Notes: generated by a model not told the origin, from the letters alone. A stretch of 39,837 nucleotides of DNA from Lachnospiraceae bacterium (GCA_017622795.1 JAGAQI010000109.1:1-39837), one strand, 5' to 3'; counted from the stretch's first letter, positions 18,666 through 26,684 are shown. Made by a program: numbers and translations.

Positions 18666-19332
18666 TATTTTTGAACCCTCCTTGATGGTTATTTTTGAAA
18701 AGAGTTCACGGAAACTATAGGATGCCGTAGATGGGGCAGATTGCATAGAAAAAAGCATTAGAACATGAGGTTTGGCATCAGAACGCAGTTTTTCCGTGAA
18801 AATTTATTAAAAATAGCCAAGATTAATGGGCTTTTTACACGGAATAGAAAAGACAGATATTCAAATGTTTTACAGCTTGCAGATGAAGTAAATGATATGG
18901 AAAAGCGACAAGAGGCTTTATAAATGGTGCAGATTAGGCAGAAAGTGTGAATGAGATAATGGTAAAAAAGGCAGCAAGCATTTTAGAAAAAGCGGCAGAT
19001 TTTCCGACAATGTAAATGAAGAAAGATTACCTCAAAGCGGTAGTGATTAGAAAAATTGCATTAAATTTAGGGGCAATTCACGGGAGGATTTTTGGAAAAA
19101 TGGCAGTAGCGATTATGCTTTTTTTCTCAAAATTCCCAACACTATTTTTAATAATAGCCCTGATTGCGATACCAGATGAGTAGAGTATTATATAGAAGAT
19201 GGTGGTAAACGCATATATAATTCTTTTTCAGACAATGAAAAACAATAAGATTTATTTTAGAACTTTGAGATGAAACTTATATAATTTAGAGAAGAAGTAG
19301 TACAACAAAACTCTTCCTCTCATGTGGTGGCA
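18666..19332. other. Gene-poor stretch with short doubtful reading frames
   Basis: No gene of normal size. Two short plus-strand frames can be read: 18765-18923 (52 residues, MRFGIRTQFFRENLLKIA..., no ribosome binding site) and 19016-19183 (see the separate entry). The rest is AT-rich with many stops in all frames and looks like decayed or regulatory DNA. Confidence 0.4.
19016..19183 (+). CDS. Possible small membrane protein (55 residues)
   Basis: MKKDYLKAVVIRKIALNLGA followed by a hydrophobic stretch (MAVAIMLFF...PTLFLIIALIAIP, about 29-52) and a TAG stop. The basic N-terminus and one or two membrane helices are plausible for a small membrane peptide. No ribosome binding site is visible, so this is weak. 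Confidence 0.25.
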   Translation: MKKDYLKAVVIRKIALNLGAIHGRIFGKMAVAIMLFFSKFPTLFLIIALIAIPDE

Positions 19333-19500
19333 AAATGCAGACCGCCAAGTCAGTAATTCATTGTCAGTACCTTTGTATCCTCTGATTGGCTGTCTGCATT
19401 TGCAGGATATAGTCTTATGTCCAGTTGCTGGGTGATACGCATGGGTGCAGGATATTCAGGCAGTACCCAGCGTATTCGCCCGTGGGCATCCATATCCTGA
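19333..19500 (+). ncRNA. Structured leader RNA candidate upstream of the 19537 gene
   Basis: A long hairpin pairs 19333-19353 with 19382-19401 (AAATGCAGAC / GTCTGCATTT at its base). Downstream, GCTGGGT (19427-19433) can pair with ACCCAGC (19465-19471), or GATACGC (19434-19440) with GCGTATT (19470-19476): mutually exclusive choices. AGGATAT (19449-19455) can pair with ATATCCT (19492-19498). The structure ends 20 nt before AAAGGAG. It has the look of a switching leader or replication/copy-control RNA; no known class was recognised. Confidence 0.45.
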
Positions 19501-19536
19501 TACACCGCCAAATAATATGCAAAGGAGACTATATTT

Positions 19537-20133
19537 ATGTTGTTATTATCACATTATCTAATTGATTATCTAAGTACAGAAGCTGTTGAACACAGCAAAG
19601 TGGTGGCGGATTTTACGCAATCATTGGCAGTATATGAAGATTTCAAGCCTGACCAAGTTGAAGATGAAAAGACAGGGCTTGCTTATGACAAAGCTGTGGA
19701 GAGTATGAAGGAGTGGTTGCGAAAAGCAATGCTGGTATATATGGCAGAAGCTCATATCTATACACAATCCAGCGTGAACCTGATATTACCAAGTGGTGAA
19801 CTTTCACTTGAAGTTCTCGCCGATACTGCTAAAAGTCAACAGGATGGAGGCTATTATGAAGAGGCTGAAATGGTAATGACGCCTATTGGTTACATGAATT
19901 ATGCTGTCTATTCTTTCATAAGGGATGTAAAGGTTAATCCTGTGCGTATGTTCTATGAGCATCTTGCAAAGTGCGTGAACAATATGCACCATATACTGAT
20001 AATGAAGGGAGCGGATGAGCTGTTTTTGAGTAAGGAATTATTGAAAGACAATGCCATTCAAGACCCTTTAGATATTCAGCGGATTGCCTTTCTAATGGAG
20101 GCTGTACCGCAGTTCTTCAGCGAAACAGTATAA
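19537..20133 (+). CDS. Element protein of unknown function (198 residues)
   Basis: AAAGGAG stands 9 nt before the ATG, so translation is well supported. The protein is soluble, acidic and helical (LIDYLSTEAVEHSKVVADF; EEAEMVMTPIGYMNYAVYSF), with no catalytic motif recognised. It follows the structured leader and precedes another unknown gene by 18 nt, suggesting a two-gene unit ended by the terminator at 20644. Function unknown. Confidence 0.7.
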   Translation: MLLLSHYLIDYLSTEAVEHSKVVADFTQSLAVYEDFKPDQVEDEKTGLAYDKAVESMKEWLRKAMLVYMAEAHIYTQSSVNLILPSGELSLEVLADTAKSQQDGGYYEEAEMVMTPIGYMNYAVYSFIRDVKVNPVRMFYEHLAKCVNNMHHILIMKGADELFLSKELLKDNAIQDPLDIQRIAFLMEAVPQFFSETV

Positions 20134-20151
20134 GTGTGTGAGGTAGTTGCT

Positions 20152-20589
20152 ATGGCGGAATTATTACAAGGCAGGATTCGTGTATTAAAGCATTTTGAGT
20201 ATAAGATAACAGGTGTCAATAGATATGGCTTCAAGCGAGAGGTCACGATAAGTCCTACCCACCAGATGGAAACATTCTCTTTCAGGGATACCAATTTCAG
20301 GTTCCAGATAGACAAGCAGTTGTATATCCTTAATTTTAAGGATTTGGATATGACGAAGATTATTACACCGACACGATATATTCCAGAGCTTGCTAACCGC
20401 AGAGACAAACATATCTTGTTAGCCATCTATGATTTGATTGCTGAGGTGTCCGTGTATAAAGCAGGCTTGTCGGAAGAGTTGGACTTGGAGGCATTGAAGC
20501 GGAGGTATGGTAGTTGCTATGATAATGTCAATCTTGATGTAGTGGTAGCCAATATAGAAAGAGCAATCCAGCCTATTGGGGTAAAATAG
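20152..20589 (+). CDS. Element protein of unknown function (145 residues)
   Basis: The ATG at 20152 is chosen because GAGGT stands 7 nt upstream; a GTG at 20134 touches the previous stop and has no site. The N-terminal half is beta-rich (RIRVLKHFEYKITGVNRYGFKREVTISP) and the C-terminal half helical (LLAIYDLIAEVSVYKAGLSEELDLEALKRR). Not recognised. Confidence 0.65.
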   Translation: MAELLQGRIRVLKHFEYKITGVNRYGFKREVTISPTHQMETFSFRDTNFRFQIDKQLYILNFKDLDMTKIITPTRYIPELANRRDKHILLAIYDLIAEVSVYKAGLSEELDLEALKRRYGSCYDNVNLDVVVANIERAIQPIGVK

Positions 20590-20643
20590 CAGGCAGATGT
20601 TTCTTCTGCCGAATGTGGCGAATTAAATATAGATATGGGAAAG

Positions 20644-20677
20644 AGAACTTGCAATGCAGATTGTAGGTTCTTTTTTT
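20644..20677 (+). terminator. Rho-independent terminator
   Basis: A 12-bp stem with wobble pairs (20644-20655 with 20660-20671), GCAG loop and a seven-T run. It closes the 19537-20589 unit. From here to the promoter at 20982 no gene is seen; one further hairpin, CGGCA / TGCCG, lies around 20906-20921. Confidence 0.8.
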
Positions 20678-20981
20678 CGTGAAAAATGCAAGATAGATTG
20701 TGTTTGCTTTAGGTTTCTTGGAAGTGTAGATGTAAAAGTGGTATTTGGCATAAGAAATGCTGAGGTATATTACACAAGGTTTGAGCGACTCCATTCGTGA
20801 GCAAAGTAAGAAAATACAAAGCGTCAAGCGAGTGCAGAAAATAGGTATAGTTGTGTGGGATGAGATTTTTCAATGATTCGTAATGTTTAGGGGGTACGCC
20901 AAAGTCGGCAGTAGAATGCCGGTGCAGACGATAAAAATTATTAAGACAGCATAAGTTTTTGAGATACTTTCCAAGACACGC

Positions 20982-21009
20982 TTGACTTGTGGGAGATACC
21001 TGTTAAAAT
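20982..21009 (+). promoter_or_regulatory. Promoter for the 21045 gene
   Basis: TTGACT (20982-20987), 16-nt spacer, TAAAAT (21004-21009), 36 nt before the ATG. Confidence 0.65.
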
Positions 21010-21044
21010 ACACACAAAAATTTTCTTGGAAAGGAAGTGTTTAT

Positions 21045-21320
21045 ATGCCTACGCTCAAGCAGATAGTAAAGGCTCATCCAAACTGTTTTATTTTGGTGGC
21101 TCCAAACCTTCGAGATGCTCTGTCAAATAAGCCAAAATCTTTTAAAGTGTTACAGACAACGCTTACCACGGATTCTTGTGAAAAAGCTCTAGCTTATTAC
21201 GAGGCTCATGGATTTGGTAATGTGGTAGCTCTACCAAACTTTAGTGCCAAAGGCAGAGCACCTGAACTGCCGCCTCGCCATGTAGCAAAATTATTCAGAG
21301 TGCTTTACGGCAGGGAGTAG
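21045..21320 (+). CDS. Small element protein of unknown function (91 residues)
   Basis: The ATG at 21045 (MPTLKQIVKAHPNCFILVAP) follows GGAAAGGAAG; an upstream in-frame ATG overlaps the promoter and is rejected. Basic, compact alpha/beta sequence ending in RHVAKLFRVLYGRE. It has its own promoter and a terminator directly after, so it can be expressed alone, as with element control or antirestriction-type small proteins, but nothing in the sequence identifies it. Confidence 0.6.
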   Translation: MPTLKQIVKAHPNCFILVAPNLRDALSNKPKSFKVLQTTLTTDSCEKALAYYEAHGFGNVVALPNFSAKGRAPELPPRHVAKLFRVLYGRE

Positions 21321-21334
21321 TTTAATGTGTCATG

Positions 21335-21366
21335 GGACTCGTCAGCTTGGCGAGTCCTTTTCTCTT
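21335..21366 (+). terminator. Rho-independent terminator
   Basis: GGACTCG (21335-21341) and CGAGTCC (21351-21357) followed by TTTTCTCTT. It lies between two element genes and argues against a start for the next gene at 21325. Confidence 0.8.
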
Positions 21367-21387
21367 AAGGTGAAAGGTGGTGGTAGT

Positions 21388-21792
21388 GTGGCTATAAGTG
21401 ATGCTTTGTATATGGAGCTACTTAACAAATTGGTAAAGGCGGTTAAGAAAAATCCATCTCGTGTGGCTGAATTGAAAGAAGAATGCGTAAAAGAATTTGC
21501 TAACTTTGTCAGAAAGCGTCAACAGGATGTGATAATTACAATGCTGACAAGGCTGTATTCGCATAATTATAATGCACTCAAAAGGGATGCAGCAATGATT
21601 TCCCTGATGGAGCTTAAGAAGGAAGCTTCAAGGGAAGAACGCCTGACTTTACTTACAGTATTATGGGGAGCGATAGGAATATACTTCAAGGATGATTACT
21701 CATTCCTGATAAACGAATGCCAGCGAGTTATAAATTTTCATGAAAGCTGTGGCGAAGGTGGAGAGGATTTGGAAGATTTGCCTTTTGTATAG
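21388..21792 (+). CDS. Element protein of unknown function (134 residues, GTG start)
   Basis: The GTG at 21388 (VAISDALYMELLNKLVKAVKK) has AAAGGTGG about 8 nt upstream. An ATG-type start further up would lie in the terminator hairpin. Strongly helical, charged protein (KRQQDVIITMLTRLYSHNYNALKRDAAMISLMELKKEASREERLT region, about 46-90) ending in an acidic tail. Not recognised. Confidence 0.6.
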   Translation: MAISDALYMELLNKLVKAVKKNPSRVAELKEECVKEFANFVRKRQQDVIITMLTRLYSHNYNALKRDAAMISLMELKKEASREERLTLLTVLWGAIGIYFKDDYSFLINECQRVINFHESCGEGGEDLEDLPFV

Positions 21793-21934
21793 GGCTTGGG
21801 GTATCGCTTGCTCCTGCCTTTCTATGGCATTGGGGCTGTTCTTGGGTGTACCTGCTTTTATTGTGGCTGTCGAATTATTTTGTGGAATTTTGTGCAACTA
21901 TGTGGCAACGAAAAAATTACTTTGGTGGAAGTGA
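21740..21934 (+). CDS. Possible small membrane protein (64 residues)
   Basis: Overlaps the end of the previous gene in another frame. The middle is hydrophobic (GIACSCLSMALGLFLGV; AFIVAVELFCGILC) and could form two membrane helices with a basic end KKLLWWK. No clear ribosome binding site at the ATG; an internal TTG after GGAAG is an alternative start. Moderate to low support. Confidence 0.4.
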   Translation: MKAVAKVERIWKICLLYRAWGIACSCLSMALGLFLGVPAFIVAVELFCGILCNYVATKKLLWWK

Positions 21935-21943
21935 AAATAGAAC

Positions 21944-21973
21944 TTGACACACCTCTTTGGAGTATGGTAATAA
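21944..21973 (+). promoter_or_regulatory. Promoter of the DUF262 operon
   Basis: TTGACA (21944-21949) with TAATAA (21968-21973) after 18 nt. It drives 22062-23953. Confidence 0.6.
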
Positions 21974-21999
21974 CACACACAACCAAAAACAAACAATTT

Positions 22000-22038
22000 C
22001 GCAAAGCTACTGAAATTCAGTAAAATCAAGGCTTTGCG
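22000..22038 (+). promoter_or_regulatory. Leader stem-loop before DUF262
   Basis: CGCAAAGC (22000-22007) pairs with GCTTTGCG (22031-22038), with an inner ACTG / CAGT stem. It ends 5 nt before the AAAGGAGGT binding site, so it may affect translation or mRNA stability. Confidence 0.5.
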
Positions 22039-22061
22039 GTGCAAAAGGAGGTATATTTTCT

Positions 22062-23321
22062 ATGCAGAAATCTACATTGCCACAAGGCATCAAGACGTTA
22101 CGAAATTGGAGAGACAAGGGCATCTTGACCTTTGACCATCCAATACAGCGTTCCACTGGTCAGTGGTCATTGTTACAAAAGAGCTTATTGGTTCACTCTA
22201 TGATAGCAGGATATCCCATCCCTAATTGTTACTTCTTAAAAACCAAGAATGACAATGGAGATACAGTTTACTCCTGTTTGGATTCTAAACAACGTCTTAC
22301 ATCTGTTTTTGAATTTATCGAGGAAGATGGCTTTGCTTTACATTCAGCTACGCCTACTGTGCGATATGATGGCTTTGAATATGATTTGGCTGATACAAAG
22401 TTTGTTGACTTGCCTGAGGAACTGAAAGATGAAATATTAGGGTACAGGCTTAGTATATTTTGTCTTGAGGATTGCAGCGATGAGGAAGTGGAAGAAATCT
22501 TCGCCAGATTAAATAACAGCACTCCGCTGTCAGCAATACAGAAAACAAGGAGTGTCATTGGGAGTGATATGGCTCGTTGGTGCAAAGAGATTTGTAATTC
22601 TGAATTTTATCAGCATTCCGTGAATATGACACTTGCTCAGATTCGCAGAGAGGCTGATTTGGAAACATTACTCCAAGCTATGTTGCTCTTAGATTCCAGA
22701 CATGAAGGCTATGACGAGTGGAAGGCTATCTCTACAGCAGAGGTAACGAAATATTGTAGTTACATCAGGGGCTGTTACAATGAGGATAAGCGTCTTATGA
22801 TGGAGGAAATTATTACTTATCTGTCAAAAGCATTTCCGCATCAGCATAAATTCCTAAAGAAATCCAATGTTCCAACAGTTATTGTGTTGGCAAAGCTGGC
22901 TTTGGAAAATGAAATTGAAGCTGAGGAGTTCAAGCGATTTATAGATGCTTTTAGTAACAGTGTATGTCCTGCATTTGAGGAGTGTACAGGCTCAGGTAAT
23001 GTGAAACGTTTCAAGACAGAAGGTAGACTTGTAGCTATGGCAACTGCGATGGAAGAGTATTTCAAGTTGGAAGATTTGAGAGTTCTTTCAATCTCCGGGG
23101 TAGATCCAGAGGAAGCAACGGAAGTTGCTAGTAAAATTGCAATGGACGAGGAGGCTGTAGAAGAAGTTGTTGCAATCGTCGAGGAAAGTGACGAGGCTGA
23201 AATGGAAGGTGCAGAAATTGTAGAAAATACAGAGCTTCTTGATGAGGGTACAAGTTCTGATGTGCTTGTTGAAACTGCGATGGAATTTTCTTCGGAAGAG
23301 GTAGAGCCTGATGGAGAATGA
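22062..23321 (+). CDS. DUF262-domain protein with acidic tail
   Basis: A 419-residue protein with AAAGGAGGT upstream. The N-terminal ~170 residues carry DUF262 hallmarks: PIQRSTGQWS (27-36, for the usual YQR..vW), an LVHSMIAGYPIPNCYFLK strand-helix unit, and CLDSKQRLTSVFEF (74-78 DSKQR for the usual DGQQR), then IFARLNNSTPLS. DUF262 is a ParB/sulfiredoxin-like nucleotide-binding fold found in GmrS/GmrD modification-dependent restriction and other defence proteins. Here it stands alone, without the DUF1524 HNH nuclease half. The last ~60 residues are very acidic (EEAVEEVVAIVEESDEAEME), DNA-mimic-like. Likely a regulatory or anti-defence/defence role on the element (inference). Confidence 0.75.
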   Translation: MQKSTLPQGIKTLRNWRDKGILTFDHPIQRSTGQWSLLQKSLLVHSMIAGYPIPNCYFLKTKNDNGDTVYSCLDSKQRLTSVFEFIEEDGFALHSATPTVRYDGFEYDLADTKFVDLPEELKDEILGYRLSIFCLEDCSDEEVEEIFARLNNSTPLSAIQKTRSVIGSDMARWCKEICNSEFYQHSVNMTLAQIRREADLETLLQAMLLLDSRHEGYDEWKAISTAEVTKYCSYIRGCYNEDKRLMMEEIITYLSKAFPHQHKFLKKSNVPTVIVLAKLALENEIEAEEFKRFIDAFSNSVCPAFEECTGSGNVKRFKTEGRLVAMATAMEEYFKLEDLRVLSISGVDPEEATEVASKIAMDEEAVEEVVAIVEESDEAEMEGAEIVENTELLDEGTSSDVLVETAMEFSSEEVEPDGE

Positions 23322-23718
23322 TAAGTATATACTTGCATATTTATTGCGTGTTGGCGAAAATGGTCAGCAGTATAAGGGCTACTTTGCGGAACTTGAAAAT
23401 TCTCTGAAGGCTGAACAGCAGTTAGTGGGTGGGCGTATTACCACCTATCCATTGAGTGATGAGATAGACATTATTTCATGTGATGATGCTGTTGCTAAAT
23501 ATATGAAACTTAATCGTGCGTTGTATGATTTGCAGGGTAATTTCATAACTGCTTTTCTTGGGAATATTATGGTAGTACGACATAAGGGTGACTGCTTTAC
23601 GAGTATCAGATACGAGGATAAGGAAATCATTGAAAAATGCCTGAAGCCAATTGAGCGTATTTTTGCAGGTCAGGTATTTCTTGCGGATGCAGATTCATTA
23701 CTAAAGTGGGAGGGGTAA
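23311..23718 (+). CDS. DUF3846-like protein
   Basis: 135 residues; the ATG at 23311 overlaps the DUF262 gene end by 11 nt and follows GAGGT, indicating coupling. The text LVGGRITTYPLS, MKLNRALYDLQGNFITAFLGNIMVV and CFTSIRYEDKEIIEKCLKPI corresponds to the DUF3846 pattern (LVGG-I...; NRALYD..G; G-FFI; FTSL). The domain occurs on plasmids, conjugative elements and phages of Firmicutes with no known function. Confidence 0.65.
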   Translation: MENDKYILAYLLRVGENGQQYKGYFAELENSLKAEQQLVGGRITTYPLSDEIDIISCDDAVAKYMKLNRALYDLQGNFITAFLGNIMVVRHKGDCFTSIRYEDKEIIEKCLKPIERIFAGQVFLADADSLLKWEG

Positions 23719-23722
23719 AACA

Positions 23723-23953
23723 ATGGCACAGCCAATTGATAAGAAGGCTTACTATTCCATGAGATATCCTCACGGAACTGTGGTGGAATTAACTGCACCG
23801 ATAGAGGATGCATATTCCCCTAAACCTGTCGGGGCTAGATTCAGGGTGGACTTTATCGATGATATGTTCCAACTACAGGGTAAATGGCTACCGCCTGAAA
23901 ACGGCAGTATTGCGATTATTATTGAACATGACAAATTCAAAATTGTGGAATAA
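23723..23953 (+). CDS. DUF4314-like small protein
   Basis: 76 residues, with GGGAGGGG before the ATG. YPHGTVVELTAPIEDAYSP, PVGARFRVDFIDD and a 'W..enGS' strand resemble DUF4314, a small beta-barrel common in element gene sets next to DUF3846. Third gene of the DUF262 operon. Function unknown. Confidence 0.6.
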   Translation: MAQPIDKKAYYSMRYPHGTVVELTAPIEDAYSPKPVGARFRVDFIDDMFQLQGKWLPPENGSIAIIIEHDKFKIVE

Positions 23954-23957
23954 CAAA

Positions 23958-24004
23958 AAAGTGGTTGAAATCCTCTGAAAGTTAGGAAGTCAGCCACTTT
24001 ATTG
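23958..24004. terminator. Bidirectional terminator between convergent genes
   Basis: AAAGTGGTTG (23958-23967) and CAGCCACTTT (23991-24000) with A/T-rich flanks on both sides. It separates the DUF262 operon from the XRE gene, whose stop codon lies in the right arm. Confidence 0.65.
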
Positions 24005-24235
24005 TTTGAAAAACTCGTTGAAGTCGCAGTTGAAGATATCTGTTAATGCTATGAGCAAATCTACAGAAGGATTATTTAATCCCATTTCCACTTTGCTGTA
24101 GGTAGAGGCACTTATTTCAACACCTCTGATTTGCAGTTTTGCGACAATATCACGATTGCGTAAACCATGCTCCAAGCGTAGGCGTTTAATGTTTTCGCCG
24201 AGGAGATGGTTGGTACGCTGATTTACTCTGTCCAT
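23999..24235 (-). CDS. XRE/Cro-CI family transcriptional regulator
   Basis: 78 residues, with GAGGTG 8 nt upstream of the ATG. The helix-turn-helix domain fills the protein: LGENIKRLRLEHGLRNRDIVAKL, then SASTYSKVEMGLNNPSVDLLIALTDIFNCDF. It is a single-domain repressor of phage-CI type. It reads away from the 24367 gene, and the shared intergenic region holds duplicated operator-like repeats, so it most likely represses its own gene and the divergent cargo gene. Confidence 0.85.
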   Translation of the reverse strand: MDRVNQRTNHLLGENIKRLRLEHGLRNRDIVAKLQIRGVEISASTYSKVEMGLNNPSVDLLIALTDIFNCDFNEFFKQ

Positions 24236-24280
24236 TATAATTCACCTCAAGGTAAAGTGTAATAGATAAATTAAAAAAGT

Positions 24281-24340
24281 GATTCCAAAATAGACCCAAA
24301 TGTGATATAATGTTGGGTGTCATTCCAAAATAGACTCAAA
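24281..24340. promoter_or_regulatory. Divergent promoter with duplicated XRE operator-like repeats
   Basis: GATTCCAAAATAGACCCAAA (24281-24300) and CATTCCAAAATAGACTCAAA (24321-24340) are direct repeats exactly 40 bp apart. Between them is TATAAT (24306-24311), the -10 for the plus-strand cargo gene, with TTCCAA (24283-24288) inside repeat 1 as its -35. On the minus strand TTGGAA inside repeat 1 can serve as -35 for the XRE gene (TATTAC 18 nt on). Bound repressor would cover both promoters. Confidence 0.7.
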
Positions 24341-24366
24341 AGACAAAGAGAAGGGTGGAAAATATT

Positions 24367-26001
24367 ATGACTATCGGGCAATTTCGAGAAAACGTCAAGG
24401 TAAATGCGAAGTATAGAGAAGAATGCTTGGCGTATCGTAATAGTTTAGCAGACCGTTGGGATTATAATGCTGTTGCTGGTATTTTGATTGGTTCAAAGAG
24501 CAGACATACTGGTGGGCAGTTACATGTTCTTGAGCAGAACATTGGTATTGGACAAGGAGACAATGGAAATCATGTAGTGCTTAAATTAAGTGAAAAGAAG
24601 TTAGATATTGTATTCGCTAAATACGAGAAAGACATGAATACACCGTTAGCTGTTGTTTTACAAGAGATTGTGAGTGCAGCACCAGAGTACGAAGGAATAA
24701 TTGATTTTATAACTGAAAGATATGTTGGGGAAAAAGTAGCACTTAATATTGCAAATACAGCGAATAAATTTGAACAAACTAGAAATTCTTCGCTTACTGA
24801 TAGGGGAGTGAATTGCGTAGCAGAAACGGTTGCTCCTAATCGTTCACGGCAAGATGGCGATATTCTTTCTGCAATCGCTGGGAAGTTTGATGTAAATAGT
24901 AAATATAGTTGTTTTTGTGTTACTTATATTGGCTCTGGAAATGAAAGTGAAGAAACCAGATGTAATTATGTTGAGTATTGTGGCAACTTGTATTTTATGA
25001 ATTATAAGGGTGTGGTAGACCCTAATGTAAACAATAGTGATAGATATAATATTGTAATTGGTAGGGTTTCGTTACAGAGTTATAAAGTTGAAATTCTCAA
25101 AGAGTATAGCAGTATAAATTGGAAATATACGCCATATAACATTGTTAGAAAGAGTAATCTCTTTTCTATTAGTGATGGAAAGGTGTGGTATATTACTTAC
25201 GAAAATGATGATGCAAATAATGGAGGTCAGAGTAATAAACTTGTAGTCAAGTGTTTGGATATAAATACAAAACAGGAATGTAAGGTTATGGATATCCCTT
25301 CTACATATTCTGAAGCTAGATTTCCAATTGTAAATGGTAATGTATTGACCTTTTTGGCAAATGGTAAGCTGGTAGTGTACAATTTAAGTACAAAGAAAAA
25401 AACTGCTCAAAATGCTGAACAGATTATCTGCTATGGTCATGGGTATATCTTCTTTTCAAAGGATACAGATAATCGTGTTTCATCGATAAATGTACTTGAT
25501 GTAAATACAGCAGAGGTTAAGAAGCTCGTTGATGTTATGCCATATTTACAAAATAGTAAGAGCTCTAATTTGTATTATATTAATAGTGAAAACTTAGATG
25601 TCTATATACAAGGAACACTGAGGAAAAGCATTTATAAGATAAGTCGTATGGGTAGTATGAAAGAAATAAAGGGCTTCTATAATGGTAGCAATTATAGCCT
25701 AGACACTCATTTTGATGGTAGACGTGAAGATTTGAGCTTTAATGGAAAAATGTATGTTGCGTCCAGAAAAGGCTTAACGGGTGGAAGATATAATGCTGAT
25801 GGAAGTGAACCTTTTGATAATTTCTTAGTAGAAATTGATGAGAATGGTTCATGCTTATTTACTAAGATGGATGTCTATCCAGACGATACCTGCAATTTAG
25901 TTTCATTGAGCGCAGCAGGTGGTATTGTGATATGCAATATAGACTATAATGGTATAGTTATGAGACATAACAATAAGTGGTATAGAATAAAAAATAATTA
26001 G
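24367..26001 (+). CDS. Large cargo protein of unknown function (544 residues)
   Basis: The ATG at 24367 follows AAGGGTGG; a GTG four codons earlier overlaps the binding site. No signal peptide or membrane segment. Residues 1-150 are helical (GQFRENVKVNAKYREECLAY; IIDFITERYVGEKVALNIA). Residues about 185-544 look like a beta-propeller made of repeated 'Y.i...V..LDi.T.e.k.l' strands, e.g. NKLVVKCLDINTKQECKVMD, GKLVVYNLSTKKKTAQNAEQ, SSINVLDVNTAEVKKLVD and NSENLDVYIQGTLRKSIYKI, similar in style to DUF5050-type repeats. No catalytic motif seen. Its promoter is under the divergent XRE operator, so expression is probably conditional, like a phage lysogeny-controlled cargo or defence gene. Function not known. 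Confidence 0.75.
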   Translation: MTIGQFRENVKVNAKYREECLAYRNSLADRWDYNAVAGILIGSKSRHTGGQLHVLEQNIGIGQGDNGNHVVLKLSEKKLDIVFAKYEKDMNTPLAVVLQEIVSAAPEYEGIIDFITERYVGEKVALNIANTANKFEQTRNSSLTDRGVNCVAETVAPNRSRQDGDILSAIAGKFDVNSKYSCFCVTYIGSGNESEETRCNYVEYCGNLYFMNYKGVVDPNVNNSDRYNIVIGRVSLQSYKVEILKEYSSINWKYTPYNIVRKSNLFSISDGKVWYITYENDDANNGGQSNKLVVKCLDINTKQECKVMDIPSTYSEARFPIVNGNVLTFLANGKLVVYNLSTKKKTAQNAEQIICYGHGYIFFSKDTDNRVSSINVLDVNTAEVKKLVDVMPYLQNSKSSNLYYINSENLDVYIQGTLRKSIYKISRMGSMKEIKGFYNGSNYSLDTHFDGRREDLSFNGKMYVASRKGLTGGRYNADGSEPFDNFLVEIDENGSCLFTKMDVYPDDTCNLVSLSAAGGIVICNIDYNGIVMRHNNKWYRIKNN

Positions 26002-26059
26002 GGCAAGGCGGAGCATTAATACAAGAGTGGTATTTGCCTTGGATGCGAAGGAGATTATT

Positions 26060-26347
26060 ATGAATTACTTTGATTATGATGGATTTCGTAATTATTATTT
26101 AGCAAAGTCTAAATTGCCAAAGAAACAGGCTTTAATTCAGGACTTTTGGCAGGAATGGATAGATAAGTTTGGCACAAGTAGTAGTTTGACTTATGTATGC
26201 GGAGTTTCTGTAAAGTACATTAGCGACTTGTGGAAAGCACCAAATAAAAAAGACTTGAAAATTAAGTTGATTTCAAGAGGCTATTCTGACCAAGCTATAG
26301 AGAGTTTGTTTAAGTGTTTTACAGACTGGCTTAAGGCTACAAAATAG
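26060..26347 (+). CDS. Element protein of unknown function (95 residues)
   Basis: The ATG at 26060 has AAGGAG 8 nt upstream. A small basic helical protein (DYDGFRNYYLAKSKLPKKQALIQDF; LIQDFWQEWIDKFGTSSSLTY), probably soluble. It follows the large cargo gene by 58 nt and precedes a strong terminator, so the two form an operon under the XRE-controlled promoter. Not recognised. Confidence 0.6.
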   Translation: MNYFDYDGFRNYYLAKSKLPKKQALIQDFWQEWIDKFGTSSSLTYVCGVSVKYISDLWKAPNKKDLKIKLISRGYSDQAIESLFKCFTDWLKATK

Positions 26348-26360
26348 TAAAAATTTATAT

Positions 26361-26398
26361 AAGCTCTGTGGGTTCTTGTAGCCTGCGGAGCTTTTTTC
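26361..26398 (+). terminator. Rho-independent terminator
   Basis: AAGCTC...GAGCTT with additional GG/CC pairs and a TTTTTT run; it ends the XRE-controlled cargo operon. Confidence 0.8.
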
Positions 26399-26417
26399 TC
26401 TATGGGGAGGTGATATT

Positions 26418-26684
26418 GTGAAATTAAAGGATTTGCTTCAAAGATTTTGTGAGGAGCATGGCAACTATAAATATTGCTCTGCTGTTGATAAAGCTGTTTG
26501 TGATGATGTAAATTGCGTTGGTATCGTTGTAAGCAAAGGTGCATCTTACATGGAAATGCTGATGGAACTTACAGCGTTTCTGACCACAGAGGGGTATACT
26601 GATTTTGCCTGCGAATTGGAGTGTGCTTCGGTGGCAAGTTGCGGAGAGGATAATGTCGTGATTTTTCTTAACGCTGAAGCATAA
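26418..26684 (+). CDS. Small cysteine-rich element protein (88 residues, GTG start)
   Basis: GTG at 26418 with GGGGAGGTGAT just upstream. Cys residues at CEEHGNYKYC, CDDVNC and CELECASVASC give seven cysteines in 88 residues, in pairs that might bind a metal. Starts KLKDLLQRFCEEHG. Not recognised. Confidence 0.6.
   Translation: MKLKDLLQRFCEEHGNYKYCSAVDKAVCDDVNCVGIVVSKGASYMEMLMELTAFLTTEGYTDFACELECASVASCGEDNVVIFLNAEA

Noticed and set aside
20885-20930. c-di-GMP (GEMM) riboswitch
   Set aside because: A 'gcc-aaag' and a following hairpin hint at it, but the conserved core bases and the second stem are missing.
21325-21387. Start of the 21388 gene at 21325
   Set aside because: It would run through the terminator hairpin; the GTG at 21388 has a better binding site.
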